From: Paenibacillus rubinfantis
GTDB lineage: Bacteria > Bacillota > Bacilli > Paenibacillales > Paenibacillaceae
Length of the DNA stretch: 64,000 nucleotides
Assembly: GCF_001486505.1 (NCBI RefSeq)
Contig: NZ_LN909062.1
Location: forward strand, 276,997 to 340,996
Direction: 5' to 3'
Part shown: in pieces, positions 8,209 to 16,620 of the stretch
Numbering within the stretch: the stretch's first letter is position 1
Layout: each line of letters begins with the position of its first letter
The notes under the pieces: generated by a model
Databases searched by the model: none
What the model was told of the DNA's origin: nothing
Seen by the model: the letters and a program-made list of their open reading frames with translations, nothing else
Made by a program: the position numbers and the translations under genes

Positions 8209-9012
8209 TTGAGATACTATGTACTTGACCGCGGGGATCAGCTATCCGTCGAATTAAGCCAGACCTTTCATGAACTCGCTGCGCAGCAAGGGCTTGAGCT
8301 GGATGCGAAATCCCCGGATATCGTCGTCTCCATCGGTGGAGACGGCACGATGCTTCATGCCTTCCATACGTTTATCGATCAAATCCATTCGATTGCCTTC
8401 GTTGGGATTCATACCGGCCATTTGGGGTTCTATGCCGACTGGAAAGCTGACGAAATTCCCGAGCTGGTGCAAATGATGAGCGGGCATGCGGATCCTGGCT
8501 TGTTGAGGCCACGTATCGTCCGTTATCCCTTGATCGAGCTGGAGATCCAGAAGAAGTCCGGGTCCTCCTCCCATATCTGCTTAAACGAGTTTACGCTGAA
8601 GGGCGTCGACGGCACCGTCGTAGCCCAAGTGGATATCAATGATCAAATATTCGAAATGTTCCGCGGCGACGGCATTTGCGTATCCACCCCTTCCGGCAGT
8701 ACCGCCTATAACAAAAGCTTGGGGGGGGCGATGATCCATCCAACGATTGAAGCGCTGCAGATCACGGAGATCGCTTCGATCAACAATCGGGTGTTCCGAA
8801 CGCTGGGCTCCCCGTTGGTGCTGCCGAAGCACCATCACTGCGATATTTATTCGCGCAAGGAACAAAATTTGCTGCTGACGATTGACCACGTCAACCTGCC
8901 GATGGATGATTTGGTCTCCGTTCGCTGCCAGGTGTCCGAGCAGAAAATCAGCTTTGTCCGCTATCGGCCGTTTCCTTTTTGGAGCCGGGTACGTAATGCA
9001 TTCCTAGACTAG
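8209..9012 (+). CDS. nadK: NAD kinase
   Basis: Phosphorylates NAD to NADP with ATP or polyphosphate in the cytoplasm. The chosen TTG start (MRYYVLDRGD...) has AAAGGAG nine bases upstream and gives 267 residues, normal for the family. The frame is open for 35 more codons upstream, but that stretch is basic, non-family sequence without a start signal. Motifs are GGDGT (43-47), the LNEFTLKG segment, and the GDGICVSTPSGSTAYNKSLG glycine-rich signature. It follows ylbJ on the same strand. Confidence 0.95.
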   Translation: MRYYVLDRGDQLSVELSQTFHELAAQQGLELDAKSPDIVVSIGGDGTMLHAFHTFIDQIHSIAFVGIHTGHLGFYADWKADEIPELVQMMSGHADPGLLRPRIVRYPLIELEIQKKSGSSSHICLNEFTLKGVDGTVVAQVDINDQIFEMFRGDGICVSTPSGSTAYNKSLGGAMIHPTIEALQITEIASINNRVFRTLGSPLVLPKHHHCDIYSRKEQNLLLTIDHVNLPMDDLVSVRCQVSEQKISFVRYRPFPFWSRVRNAFLD

Positions 9013-9067
9013 TCGAGGGGAAGACAAGCTCCCGAATGTCGAAAACTATGTAAAGGAAGAACTGAAT

Positions 9068-10570
9068 ATGATCTTAACTTCATTCCGTAAGTACGCATTA
9101 ATCCCGATGTTGTCCCTAACGCTGCTGGGGTTGCCGCAAGCTGCTGGAGCAGCAGGGGCTGCAGCTGCGGCAGGAACGCCCCTGACCGCCGAGGCCGGAA
9201 CGATTATTCATCTCGGTTCAACGGAAACCTCCTCCGACCTCCAAGCGCTTCAGGAAGTCTTGGACTATTTGGAAGCCTACAATATTGAAGGCGTGGAGCG
9301 TCAGGAATTTCTGGATCATGCGATACGCGGCATGGTTTATTCGTTGGACGACCCCTATAGCGATTATTACTCCAAAGAGGAGCTGCAGGACTTCGAGAAT
9401 GGCGTAAATCAGGAATTCGTTGGGATCGGAGTTACGCTTCGTTTCTATAATGACAAGTTATACATCACCGGTGTATTGCCCAACTCCCCCGCCTCCAAGT
9501 CAGGACTTCAAGCGGGCGATATCATTACTAAGGTGGACGGGCAGTTGGTGAGCAGCAGCGAGGATGTGGCCCGGATTCAAGGGGAAGAGAATACCCAGGT
9601 CAACATCACGGTGAACCGGACCGGACAAACTTTGGTTTACCCGATTAAGCGCGGCCATTTCTCGTTGCCTTCCGTCACCGGAACGGTAATTCCTTCGAGT
9701 AAGGTCGGCTATATCGCCATCTCCTCCTTCTCCGATACAGCGGACGAGGAATTTGCCGATCAACTGGCCTCCCTGCGTCAGGAAGGCATCGGCGCGCTCG
9801 TCTTGGACCTGCGCGACAACCTCGGCGGATACGTCGAATCCGCGGCCAATATCGCCAAGCAATTTATGAAGGAAGGTACCTTGATGTATACCGCAGACCA
9901 GGGCGGTGAACTGCAGCCGGTGGAGATCACGGGCGGAAAAGACATCGGCATGCCGGTGGTGGTGCTGACCAACGGGCTCTCCGCCAGCGCTTCGGAAATT
10001 TTGACGGGTGCGCTTCGCGACAACGGGATTGCCAAGGTGGTAGGGGCGCAAACTTACGGCAAAGCTCGTATCCAGAACGTATTCCCGCTTTCCAATGGCA
10101 GTTCGCTGAAGCTAACCGTCCAAGCTTACCTAACGCCAAAGAAGCTCGATTTCAACCATATCGGTCTGAAGCCGGACATCGAGGTCAACAACAACGCAGC
10201 CGCTCAGCTGATTACCGGAATGTATGAAGCCGGCGTGCGGCATATCAGCGTAAGTGGAGGACCAGCTTCGTTGAGCATTAATGGAGCGGATTTCCCGGGG
10301 TATATCGATGTGATCCAAAGCGGCAAGCAAGTGTATGCCCCTTCCCGCTTGTTGTCCTCGCTGATTCAAGGCACCCCGGTTTGGAGCACAAGCATCGGTA
10401 AATTAACCATCACGGATCGCCTAGGGAAGCAAAGCGGGTTCACGTTGGCTGCCAAAACGGCTAAACTGGTGGATGGCGAGTCGTATCTGGAACTGAACGA
10501 ATTCCAGAAGAAATATCCGAAGCTGACTTGGAGCTATAAACAAGGCTTTCTGAACTTATCCATGAACTAA
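9068..10570 (+). CDS. Secreted S41 (C-terminal processing) peptidase with PDZ domain
   Basis: A 500-residue exported serine protease of the CtpA/CtpB family. It has an N-terminal signal peptide (basic start, hydrophobic core, cleavage near AAGA), a PDZ domain (about 115-195, GIGVTLRFYNDKLYITG...AGDIITKVDG), then the S41 domain with LDLRDNLGGYV, the catalytic Ser in NGLSASASEIL (about 304) and the general-base Lys in TYGKARIQ (about 331). A C-terminal stretch of about 120 residues resembles a copper-amine-oxidase-type stalk domain (INGADFPGYI...LVDGESYLELNEF), a common add-on in Paenibacillus exoproteins. CtpB-type proteases act in SpoIVFB signalling, but this role is only inferred here. Confidence 0.9.
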   Translation: MILTSFRKYALIPMLSLTLLGLPQAAGAAGAAAAAGTPLTAEAGTIIHLGSTETSSDLQALQEVLDYLEAYNIEGVERQEFLDHAIRGMVYSLDDPYSDYYSKEELQDFENGVNQEFVGIGVTLRFYNDKLYITGVLPNSPASKSGLQAGDIITKVDGQLVSSSEDVARIQGEENTQVNITVNRTGQTLVYPIKRGHFSLPSVTGTVIPSSKVGYIAISSFSDTADEEFADQLASLRQEGIGALVLDLRDNLGGYVESAANIAKQFMKEGTLMYTADQGGELQPVEITGGKDIGMPVVVLTNGLSASASEILTGALRDNGIAKVVGAQTYGKARIQNVFPLSNGSSLKLTVQAYLTPKKLDFNHIGLKPDIEVNNNAAAQLITGMYEAGVRHISVSGGPASLSINGADFPGYIDVIQSGKQVYAPSRLLSSLIQGTPVWSTSIGKLTITDRLGKQSGFTLAAKTAKLVDGESYLELNEFQKKYPKLTWSYKQGFLNLSMN

Positions 10571-10596
10571 ATCGAACTTATTCCATCATCGCAAAA

Positions 10597-10627
10597 AAAC
10601 GGCCTCCCGATTATTCGGGGGCCGTTT
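10597..10627. terminator. Bidirectional terminator between the S41 gene and yutD
   Basis: AAACGGCCTCCCGA / TTCGGGGGCCGTTT hairpin with a TTA loop, A-run before and T-rich after. It overlaps the last codons of yutD. Confidence 0.8.
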
Positions 10628-10982
10628 CTGTTTCCTGCAACACTGCCGCTTTTTCGCTTCCGACGTCTTTGTCTTTAGGCGCGTCCTTGTCCTTATGGTT
10701 GTCTTTCACCTTCTGGAGGACGAAATAAGCGCAGCCGAAGTTGCAGTATTCGTTGATATAATCCGTAATGCCGGAATACGCCGTATCCCGGTTCGCCTTG
10801 GGATGATTGTCTCGAAGAAAGCCTTTGAGACGAAGCTTCTCGTAACCCCAATCGCCAATGATGTAATCATAGCGGTCAAGCACCTCGCTGTACCGCTGCT
10901 TAAACGCTTCGGGATCCCAAGCGTCCCGATAATTCTGAATCAGTTCGTAGGTTCTGCCGCCGATTTGAATCAAAGGATCCAT
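10611..10982 (-). CDS. yutD: YutD family protein
   Basis: A 123-residue cytoplasmic protein whose core (YELIQNYRDAWDPEAFKQRY, DRYDYIIGDWGYEKLRLKGF, YINEYCNFGCAYFVLQ) matches the YutD family; the tail is a charged Lys/Asp/Glu extension. Function is unknown. It follows lipA by 12 bases on the same strand, as in B. subtilis where yutB(lipA) and yutD are neighbours, so the two form an operon. Confidence 0.88.
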   Translation of the reverse strand: MDPLIQIGGRTYELIQNYRDAWDPEAFKQRYSEVLDRYDYIIGDWGYEKLRLKGFLRDNHPKANRDTAYSGITDYINEYCNFGCAYFVLQKVKDNHKDKDAPKDKDVGSEKAAVLQETETAPE

Positions 10983-10994
10983 CCTCCTTCTGGT

Positions 10995-11891
10995 TTACGA
11001 CGAAGCGGGGACGCCTGCTTTTTTCTTAGCCGAATTCACCTGTTCATGCGCATGATACGAGCTGCGCACGAGCGGACCGGACTCCACGTGGCTGAAGCCT
11101 CGCTTCATCCCCTCTTCCTTCAGCTCGGCAAATTGCTCGGGCTTATAGTACTTCTCCACACGTAAATGCTGAGGTGTAGGCTGCAGGTATTGGCCGATTG
11201 TCAAAATATCGCAGTCTACGGCACGCAGATCATCCATCGCCTGCAAAATTTCGTCCCATTCCTCCCCAACGCCCAGCATGATGCTGGATTTCGTAGGAAT
11301 CTCCGGCTTCATCGCCTTGGCCCGCTGGAGCAGCTCCAAAGAGCGGCGGTATTTCGCCTTCGCCCGGACGCGGTCGGACAACCGTTCCACCGTCTCGATG
11401 TTGTGGTTCAAGATATCGGGCTTCGCCTCCATGACGATCCGCAGCGCTTCTTCATCCCCCTGAAAGTCCGGGATCAGCACTTCTACGCTGCAGAGTGGCA
11501 AGCGTTCGCGAATCGCCTGAATGGTTCCGGCGAAAATGCTGGCCCCGCCATCCTTCAGATCGTCCCGGGCCACGCTCGTAACCACGCAATGTTGCAAATT
11601 CATCTGCTCTGCCGCTTCCGCTACACGCTGCGGCTCCTGCAGGTCCAGCTCGGTCGGCAGACCGGTGTTCACCGCACAAAAGCGGCAAGCCCGCGTGCAA
11701 ATATCGCCTAAAATCATAAACGTCGCCGTCCGGTTCGCCCAGCATTCATATATGTTTGGACAACGCGCTTCTTCACAAACGGTATGTAAGGTTTTGGAGC
11801 GCATCATCTGCTTGATGTCCTGATAATTATCCCCTGTCGTCAGCTTGATACGAATCCAATCCGGTTTCGGTTCCTGGATTTGTTTTGCCAA
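10995..11891 (-). CDS. lipA: Lipoyl synthase
   Basis: A radical SAM enzyme that inserts two sulfurs into protein-bound octanoyl groups to make lipoyl cofactor. The start chosen is the TTG of (M)[15 protein letters not shown], preceded by GAAGGAAGG; a longer frame upstream has no such signal. With 298 residues the length is normal. The auxiliary cluster cysteines C39, C44, C50 (CX4CX5C) and the radical SAM cysteines C65, C69, C72 (CX3CX2C) are all present, as is the C-terminal RSSY motif that binds the auxiliary cluster. Confidence 0.97.
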   Translation of the reverse strand: MAKQIQEPKPDWIRIKLTTGDNYQDIKQMMRSKTLHTVCEEARCPNIYECWANRTATFMILGDICTRACRFCAVNTGLPTELDLQEPQRVAEAAEQMNLQHCVVTSVARDDLKDGGASIFAGTIQAIRERLPLCSVEVLIPDFQGDEEALRIVMEAKPDILNHNIETVERLSDRVRAKAKYRRSLELLQRAKAMKPEIPTKSSIMLGVGEEWDEILQAMDDLRAVDCDILTIGQYLQPTPQHLRVEKYYKPEQFAELKEEGMKRGFSHVESGPLVRSSYHAHEQVNSAKKKAGVPASS

Positions 11892-12058
11892 AGCGCAAGA
11901 CCTTCCTTCTTGTGATTTAAGCCGTAGCGCCATTTATTATATCATGAAACCGCTGGAAAAACCTACTTCACAAAATGGAATAAAAACACAGCGTTTGCCT
12001 CAATCTAAGAGAGGTCACGAATCGCGTGCAAAATAAAGGCGAAGGAGGAATACTTGCC

Positions 12059-13114
12059 TTGAGGTCTTATCGATTTGCCCGCGGCAAAGCGGTTTGTTGT
12101 ATGATCAGCGTTGCGCTGATCACCTCTTTATGGCCGGGATCCGGCTTTGGTGCAGCGTCTGCCGAAGCCCCGGGGACATCGGCGCAGGCGGTCGTCAGCG
12201 TTTACGAGCAACGACGTACCCTATTTGAAGAAATGGAGCTGCTCACGCGGGTTCCCTGGTATTGGCTTGCCGCAGTGGATCAATACGAACGCACCCTTAC
12301 ACCGCGCAAGGAGCAACAGCAGCAGGAGCAGCGACTCACCGGGTTCCGCTTCAAGGAAGCGTTTTGGAGCGGCCCGCTGAATCCGGATGCCGAAGACCGC
12401 AATCCGGCCACGATCGAATTGTTTGGCGGCATTGGGAAAGACGCCACCGCTGACGGTGCAGCGGATCCGAGGAACGATCGGGATGCTTTGTTCACCTTGG
12501 CTTCTTATTTAACCGGCTTCGGCTACAAGGAAGAGGATTTCCGCATCGCCCTGTGGCGCTACTATCAGAACGATTCCGCAGTAGAGCGGATTCGCCAATT
12601 CGCGAAAATGTACAAACACTGGGGACGGCTGAATTTGTCCGACAGCGCATTCCCGTTGCCATTACGAAGCACCTATACCTATCGCGACACCTGGGGAGAC
12701 CGCCGCGGCTGGGGAGGATTACGCATCCATGAAGGTACCGACCTATTCGCCCCGATGGGCGTCACCGTACGCAGCGTTTGCTATGGCCTGGTGGAAACGA
12801 AGGGATGGAATCCCTATGGCGGTTGGCGTATCGGCATACGGGATATCCAAAACCGTTACCATTACTACGCGCACCTGCAGGGTTATGAGAAAGGGATCGA
12901 GGTGGGTCATTTCGTCGAGCCTGGGCAAACGATCGGCTGGGTCGGCAGCAGCGGTTACGGTCCGCCGGGGACTTCGGGGAAATTCCCGCCGCACCTGCAC
13001 TACGGGATTTACCGAGATACCGGAAGTACGGAATGGGCGTTTGACCCTTATCCGTTGCTGAAGAAATGGGAGCAAGCCGAACGCTCCAAAAAAAATAAAA
13101 GGGCGTCCAAATAA
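12059..13114 (+). CDS. lytH: Secreted M23 peptidase, LytH-like
   Basis: About 351 residues with an N-terminal membrane or signal segment (VCCMISVALITSLW) and a C-terminal LytM/M23 zinc peptidase domain. Zinc ligands are visible in HEGTD (about 224-228) and HLHYG (about 312), with YHYYAHLQGY and GSSGYGPPG between them. The region lipA / this gene / yunB matches the B. subtilis yutB-lytH-yunB neighbourhood. LytH there is a sporulation L-Ala-D-Glu peptidase that shapes cortex peptidoglycan. A TTG start with GAAGGAGG nine bases upstream was chosen; a GTG at 12026 with weaker signals is possible. The LytH identity rests partly on neighbourhood. Confidence 0.8.
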   Translation: MRSYRFARGKAVCCMISVALITSLWPGSGFGAASAEAPGTSAQAVVSVYEQRRTLFEEMELLTRVPWYWLAAVDQYERTLTPRKEQQQQEQRLTGFRFKEAFWSGPLNPDAEDRNPATIELFGGIGKDATADGAADPRNDRDALFTLASYLTGFGYKEEDFRIALWRYYQNDSAVERIRQFAKMYKHWGRLNLSDSAFPLPLRSTYTYRDTWGDRRGWGGLRIHEGTDLFAPMGVTVRSVCYGLVETKGWNPYGGWRIGIRDIQNRYHYYAHLQGYEKGIEVGHFVEPGQTIGWVGSSGYGPPGTSGKFPPHLHYGIYRDTGSTEWAFDPYPLLKKWEQAERSKKNKRASK

Positions 13115-13129
13115 CCGGCGCCCTTTTTT
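13101..13129. terminator. Bidirectional terminator between lytH and yunB
   Basis: GGGCG / CGCCC hairpin with AAAATAAAA before and TTTTTT after; it separates two convergent genes only 13 bases apart. Confidence 0.7.
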
Positions 13130-14003
13130 AATGCGATCCCCCTGCATTGGTTTCTGAATTCGACGGCTCCTCTGAGCCTGTATTCCCCGCTTCTGTATTC
13201 CCAGCCGCTCCCCCCGACCCGTCGGGTCCGTTTGGTAGGGTCGTGTCTTCCTTGGTTGCCGGCGGTTCATTGCTCTCTTCCTTGCCCGGTAACGCCGGAA
13301 GTGCAATATTTGGAGCATCCGCCTGCCCCTCGCCAACCGGGTTTCCTTTACTGTCATAGTAATACATAGGTACATCTCCAACCACAAGCAAGTAGGAAAC
13401 CGGAATTTCCGTTTCGACCGATTGCGACTCCATGTCAAAAGGAACCACCACGGCCAGCTCCGTCCTCACCCGGAGATAGACCTCTACCAGGATCATGTTG
13501 ATGCCGGCATCCTGACGACGGGTATTCAAATCCACCTTCACGTCGCCCTTCGGCTCGATCTTGATCGGGATGCTCGGACCAAAGGAAGCCAAGAGCGGAC
13601 TGCCAAGGGCCTGCCCCAACGGGATGGTTTCCGACAGCCGGGCTACCTCATCCAGCGTATGCCGAACCGTTTGAATCGTCTCGGACGTCACCTTCATATG
13701 AGCGGAGTAGTTTAACATAAAACCCGTGATTTTCCCGTTATCATCCATCTTCCAATCGATCAGTTGCCCAACCTGCTGTTGATTCGCCACCTGGGCGGTG
13801 ATCGCGTCATTGATCGACTCCGTGGCGATTTGTTTGACTCGGATCTGAGCTAGATGAACGATAGGCCCCGTCATTCGCCGTTCCACGTACTGAACAAATT
13901 GCACCAGACCAATAATCGAAATGATCACGACGGCGATCCATATTCTCCGTCTGCGCTTCGGCCGCCTTGTCCGGCTCCGCCATCCGCGTCGTCGTATCCG
14001 CAT
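13128..14003 (-). CDS. yunB: Sporulation protein YunB
   Basis: A 291-residue protein with a strongly basic N-terminus (RIRRRGWRSRTRRPKRRRR), one transmembrane segment (about 22-40) and an extracytoplasmic domain typical of YunB (LAQIRVKQIATESINDAI, GSPLLASFGPSIPIKIEP, DVKVDLNTRRQDAGINMILV). The C-terminal 60 residues are a low-complexity Glu/Asn/Gly/Thr tail not expected in the core family. YunB in B. subtilis is a mother-cell sporulation protein of unknown mechanism. The start ATG follows GGGGGGTG. Its position beside lytH is conserved. Confidence 0.88.
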   Translation of the reverse strand: MRIRRRGWRSRTRRPKRRRRIWIAVVIISIIGLVQFVQYVERRMTGPIVHLAQIRVKQIATESINDAITAQVANQQQVGQLIDWKMDDNGKITGFMLNYSAHMKVTSETIQTVRHTLDEVARLSETIPLGQALGSPLLASFGPSIPIKIEPKGDVKVDLNTRRQDAGINMILVEVYLRVRTELAVVVPFDMESQSVETEIPVSYLLVVGDVPMYYYDSKGNPVGEGQADAPNIALPALPGKEESNEPPATKEDTTLPNGPDGSGGAAGNTEAGNTGSEEPSNSETNAGGSH

Positions 14004-14214
14004 GATTCACCCCCCCTGCAGCGGGAAAAGTTCTAGAGGATGCTCTAACCTTCCATAAAACGGCTTCTCTAAAAAGTTATGCGGGACAGAGGCAAAAAAG
14101 AAGGACGCGCAGGGCTAACGGATATTTGTTTGATTTGACACTTGATTTATTCAGGTATATTGCTATATAGTACTTTAGTATCACTTTTTTAGTCATAAAG
14201 TTGCATCAATCATC

Positions 14215-14244
14215 TTCAAAAGCTTTTATGACTTGTGGTATAAT
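14215..14244 (+). promoter_or_regulatory. Extended -10 promoter
   Basis: TTCAAA (14215-14220), an 18-base spacer and TATAAT (14239-14244) preceded by TGG make a strong housekeeping-type promoter, 40 bases ahead of the gene at 14284. Confidence 0.65.
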
Positions 14245-14283
14245 ATTCATAAGGGCGTATAAATATACAAGGGGATCATCATC

Positions 14284-14640
14284 ATGAACAGCTCTAAAAC
14301 ACTGTATCAAGTCACCATAGAATTAAGGAGAGATCAGCTTGCATCCAGGATCATACCTTGGAGATTGCTCGTCGAAACGAATCGGTATTACGAGATCAAA
14401 CCGATCAAAGGACCGGTTAAACGGTTGTATAAAGAGAAGCTGAATATCGCCGTTTACGAGACGAAGCATTACTGCGACGGTACCCTGGCCATTTCCGCCT
14501 TCTGCCAGGAGGAGCTTATTGAGGAAATCCGTACGTACCTGATTGAACAGCTGAATTCCAAAATCGATCATTATATGAACGATCTGGAATTAAACAAAAA
14601 AGCCATTTATGCGAAGCTTGCCATCAATAGTTTGACTTAG
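14284..14640 (+). CDS. Hypothetical protein, 118 residues
   Basis: Not recognised. The protein is soluble and mixed alpha/beta: a basic N-terminal half (YQVTIELRRDQLASRIIPWR, IKPIKGPVKRLYKEKLNIAVYE), a short segment with two Cys (HYCDGTLAISAFCQEE) and a long helical C-terminus (EEIRTYLIEQLNSKIDHYMNDLELNKK). AAGGGGATC provides the ribosome-binding site. It has its own strong promoter and terminator, so it is a real single-gene unit. The region around it is lower in GC than the flanks. Confidence 0.75.
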   Translation: MNSSKTLYQVTIELRRDQLASRIIPWRLLVETNRYYEIKPIKGPVKRLYKEKLNIAVYETKHYCDGTLAISAFCQEELIEEIRTYLIEQLNSKIDHYMNDLELNKKAIYAKLAINSLT

Positions 14641-14642
14641 GT

Positions 14643-14676
14643 AAAACCCCGAACCAGAATCTGGTTACGGGGTTTT
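14643..14676 (+). terminator. Terminator after the hypothetical gene
   Basis: AAAACCCCG-AACCAG / CTGGTT-CGGGGTTTT hairpin, starting 2 bases past the stop codon. Confidence 0.85.
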
Positions 14677-14753
14677 ATTAGTTTTGGCTCTAAAGCAGAT
14701 GACTTACTCCACAGCTTTCAGATGAACTGAGTAACTATAATAGTCCTTCAGCT

Positions 14754-14909
14754 CGTTAGGGATCGAAATTCCGTCCAGTGACGTCCTTCCACGTGCAGGC
14801 ACCAGTCGGGATGGCTGCGATACAGGTCGCTGTCCGGAGCGATCATCTCCGGCTCGAACCACAGTCCAAACTGCAGCCCGAATCGTTCACCTGCTTCGCT
14901 AACCGAGAC
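14754..14909 (-). pseudogene. Remnant of a GH36 alpha-galactosidase gene
   Basis: A short minus-strand frame encodes a segment close to the GH36 signature: ERFGLQFGLWFEPEMIAPDS followed by DLYRSHPDWCLHVEGR. GH36 enzymes normally have about 730 residues; here only about 45 match, with unrelated sequence on both sides and no start signal. It is a scar of a lost gene lying between two terminators. Cutting of alpha-galactosides is therefore not predicted from this locus. Confidence 0.75.
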
Positions 14910-14916
14910 CTGAGCC

Positions 14917-14971
14917 GAAAAAAGACCGGACAAGATCCACGCAACCTGTGGTTGGATCTTGTCCGGTCTTT
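14917..14971 (-). terminator. Strong terminator after the TrmH-family gene
   Basis: A perfect 18-base inverted repeat (14921-14938 with 14954-14971, AAAGACCGGACAAGATCC) has a 15-base loop and is followed on the minus strand by TTTTTTC. Confidence 0.9.
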
Positions 14972-14990
14972 GCTTTATGGACCGCCGGCG

Positions 14991-15782
14991 TTAGCGGTAA
15001 TACCGCTGTCGCATCGCTTCATAGAGCAGCACGGTGGCGGCCATCGCCACGTTTAGCGATTCGGCCTGGCCGCGCATCGGGATCAGCAGCCCGTCGTCCA
15101 TCAGCCGACGGACTTCCGGGCTGAGCCCGCTGCCTTCGCTGCCGAACAGCAGCCACACCGGCTGCGCGAAGTCGTAGGCGAAGCAGTTCGCCGCCGCCTG
15201 CAGGCTGGTCCCGGCCAGCCGGATGCCCCGCTGCTTCGCCTGCGGCAGCACCTCTGCCAGGTCGGCATGCACGACCGGCAGGTGGAACAGCGAGCCCATG
15301 GTGGCGCGCAGCACCTTGGGCCCGTAAATGTCGGCGCAGCCTGCGCCGACGATGACCCCGTCCGCCGCGACCGCGTCGGCGCTGCGGATGATGGTGCCGA
15401 CGTTGCCGGGGTCCTGCACACCGTCGAGCACCACCACCAAGCTCCGCTCCTTGCTCAGGAGCGGAGCGATCGTCCCGCGGTCCTTGCGGACGACCGCGAA
15501 CACCGGCTGCGGCGACTTCGTGTCGCTGCATTTGGCGATCACGGCGGCGGACACGCCGATCCAGTCGACGTCCAGCCCGGCGGACGCCGCGGTCTGCAGC
15601 TCGGCCGGTATGCCGCGATCGAGATCGTAGCAGACGCATTCCACGTCGGCCTTGGCCTGCAGCGCCTCCTGCACCAAATGGAGGCCTTCGATTAAGTATT
15701 TGCCCTGCTTGTCCCGATTTTTCTTCTCAAGCAGCCCCGCCCATTCCTTGACGCGGGGGTTTTGCGGAGACACTATTTCCAT
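14991..15782 (-). CDS. ysgA: TrmH/SpoU family 2'-O-methyltransferase (YsgA-like)
   Basis: A 263-residue SPOUT-class RNA ribose methyltransferase, likely acting on 23S rRNA or tRNA. It has an N-terminal substrate-binding part (NPRVKEWAGLLEKKNRDKQG, YLIEGLHLVQEAL) and the SPOUT domain with motif 1 DGVQDPGNVGTIIRSADA (about 118-135), motif 2 LLFGSEGSGLSPEVRR (about 212) and motif 3 IPMRGQAESLNVAMAATVLL (about 233). These form the knotted SAM site. In B. subtilis ysgA is next to sspI; here sspI lies on the far side of the repeat tract. The gene is unusually GC-rich, which leaves long Arg-rich frames on the other reading frames. Confidence 0.92.
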   Translation of the reverse strand: MEIVSPQNPRVKEWAGLLEKKNRDKQGKYLIEGLHLVQEALQAKADVECVCYDLDRGIPAELQTAASAGLDVDWIGVSAAVIAKCSDTKSPQPVFAVVRKDRGTIAPLLSKERSLVVVLDGVQDPGNVGTIIRSADAVAADGVIVGAGCADIYGPKVLRATMGSLFHLPVVHADLAEVLPQAKQRGIRLAGTSLQAAANCFAYDFAQPVWLLFGSEGSGLSPEVRRLMDDGLLIPMRGQAESLNVAMAATVLLYEAMRQRYYR

Positions 15783-15865
15783 ACAAACTCCATCCTCAGT
15801 AAGGGTATCAAATCAACGGGTCATCCTAAACTCATCTTTCTCTTTCGTCCACCAAGCTAGCTTAC

Positions 15866-16540
15866 TTATTCCTCCGCGTAAGCCAGCTCCAGCTTCGTCA
15901 AATCACCTTTTTCGCCTACGATTACAAGCACGTCTTCTTCCGTTAGTTGGTCCGTTGCCGCTGGGGAGATGTTCATTTTGCCGCCCCGTTTGATCGCCAT
16001 CACGTTGCAGCCATAGCGTGCGCGGATGTCCAGCTCTTTCAGGTTCTTGCCGACCATCTGCGAGCCAACCCGCATCTCCACGATGCTGTACTCGTCGGAC
16101 AATTCGATGTAATCCAAAATATTTGGAGAAGTCAGATGATGCGCCACCCGAAGCCCCATATCCCGTTCTGGGAAAATGACCTTATCGGCCCCAATTTTCT
16201 GCAATACCTTCCCATGCAATTCGTTTTGCGCCTTCACGACGATAAGCGGCCCGCCCATGTCTTTTAGTATCAGCGTTGTTAAAATACTGGCCTGGATATC
16301 TTCGCCAATCGCCACGACTACCACATCGAAATTCCGAATCCCCAGTGCGCGCAGCGCATCTTCATCGGTGGAATCCGCGGATACCGCGTGCGTGACCAAA
16401 TTCGCCACGGCCTGCGTATTATGCTCGTCGGCATCGATCGCCAGAACGTCGAAGCCCATATTGCTGAGTGCCGTTGCTACGCTTAAGCCAAACCGGCCCA
16501 TACCGATCACGGCGAACTGTTTTTTGGCTGCATTTGCCAT
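15866..16540 (-). CDS. KtrA/KtrC-type potassium uptake regulatory subunit (RCK protein)
   Basis: A 224-residue cytoplasmic gating ring subunit. The RCK_N Rossmann domain has VIGMGRFGLSVA (11-22) and an acidic residue after the second strand (DVLAIDADEHN); the RCK_C domain is at about 140-224 (EYSIVEMRVGSQMVGKNL...). It binds ATP/ADP and usually c-di-AMP and controls a KtrB/KtrD-type membrane subunit, which is not encoded nearby, as for the unlinked ktrC of B. subtilis. ATG chosen at MANAAKK because of GGTGGTGAG upstream; a start five codons earlier has no good site. Upstream is the large repeat tract. Confidence 0.92.
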   Translation of the reverse strand: MANAAKKQFAVIGMGRFGLSVATALSNMGFDVLAIDADEHNTQAVANLVTHAVSADSTDEDALRALGIRNFDVVVVAIGEDIQASILTTLILKDMGGPLIVVKAQNELHGKVLQKIGADKVIFPERDMGLRVAHHLTSPNILDYIELSDEYSIVEMRVGSQMVGKNLKELDIRARYGCNVMAIKRGGKMNISPAATDQLTEEDVLVIVGEKGDLTKLELAYAEE

Positions 16541-16573
16541 GCGCTCACCACCCATATTTTATCCATCCGAATT

Positions 16574-16579
16574 AGTATA
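16574..16579 (-). promoter_or_regulatory. Possible extended -10 element for the Ktr gene
   Basis: TATACT preceded by TGTGG on the minus strand, about 35 bases before the start codon. No convincing -35 is seen, as is common with extended -10 promoters. Confidence 0.4.
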
Positions 16580-16620
16580 CCACAATCCGGTAGGAGCATG
16601 GTTTGAAGACAGCTCATGAG

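Noticed and set aside
15019..15639. 206-residue Arg-rich minus-strand frame
   Set aside because: Shadow of the GC-rich TrmH-family gene in another frame; composition is typical of an out-of-frame translation.
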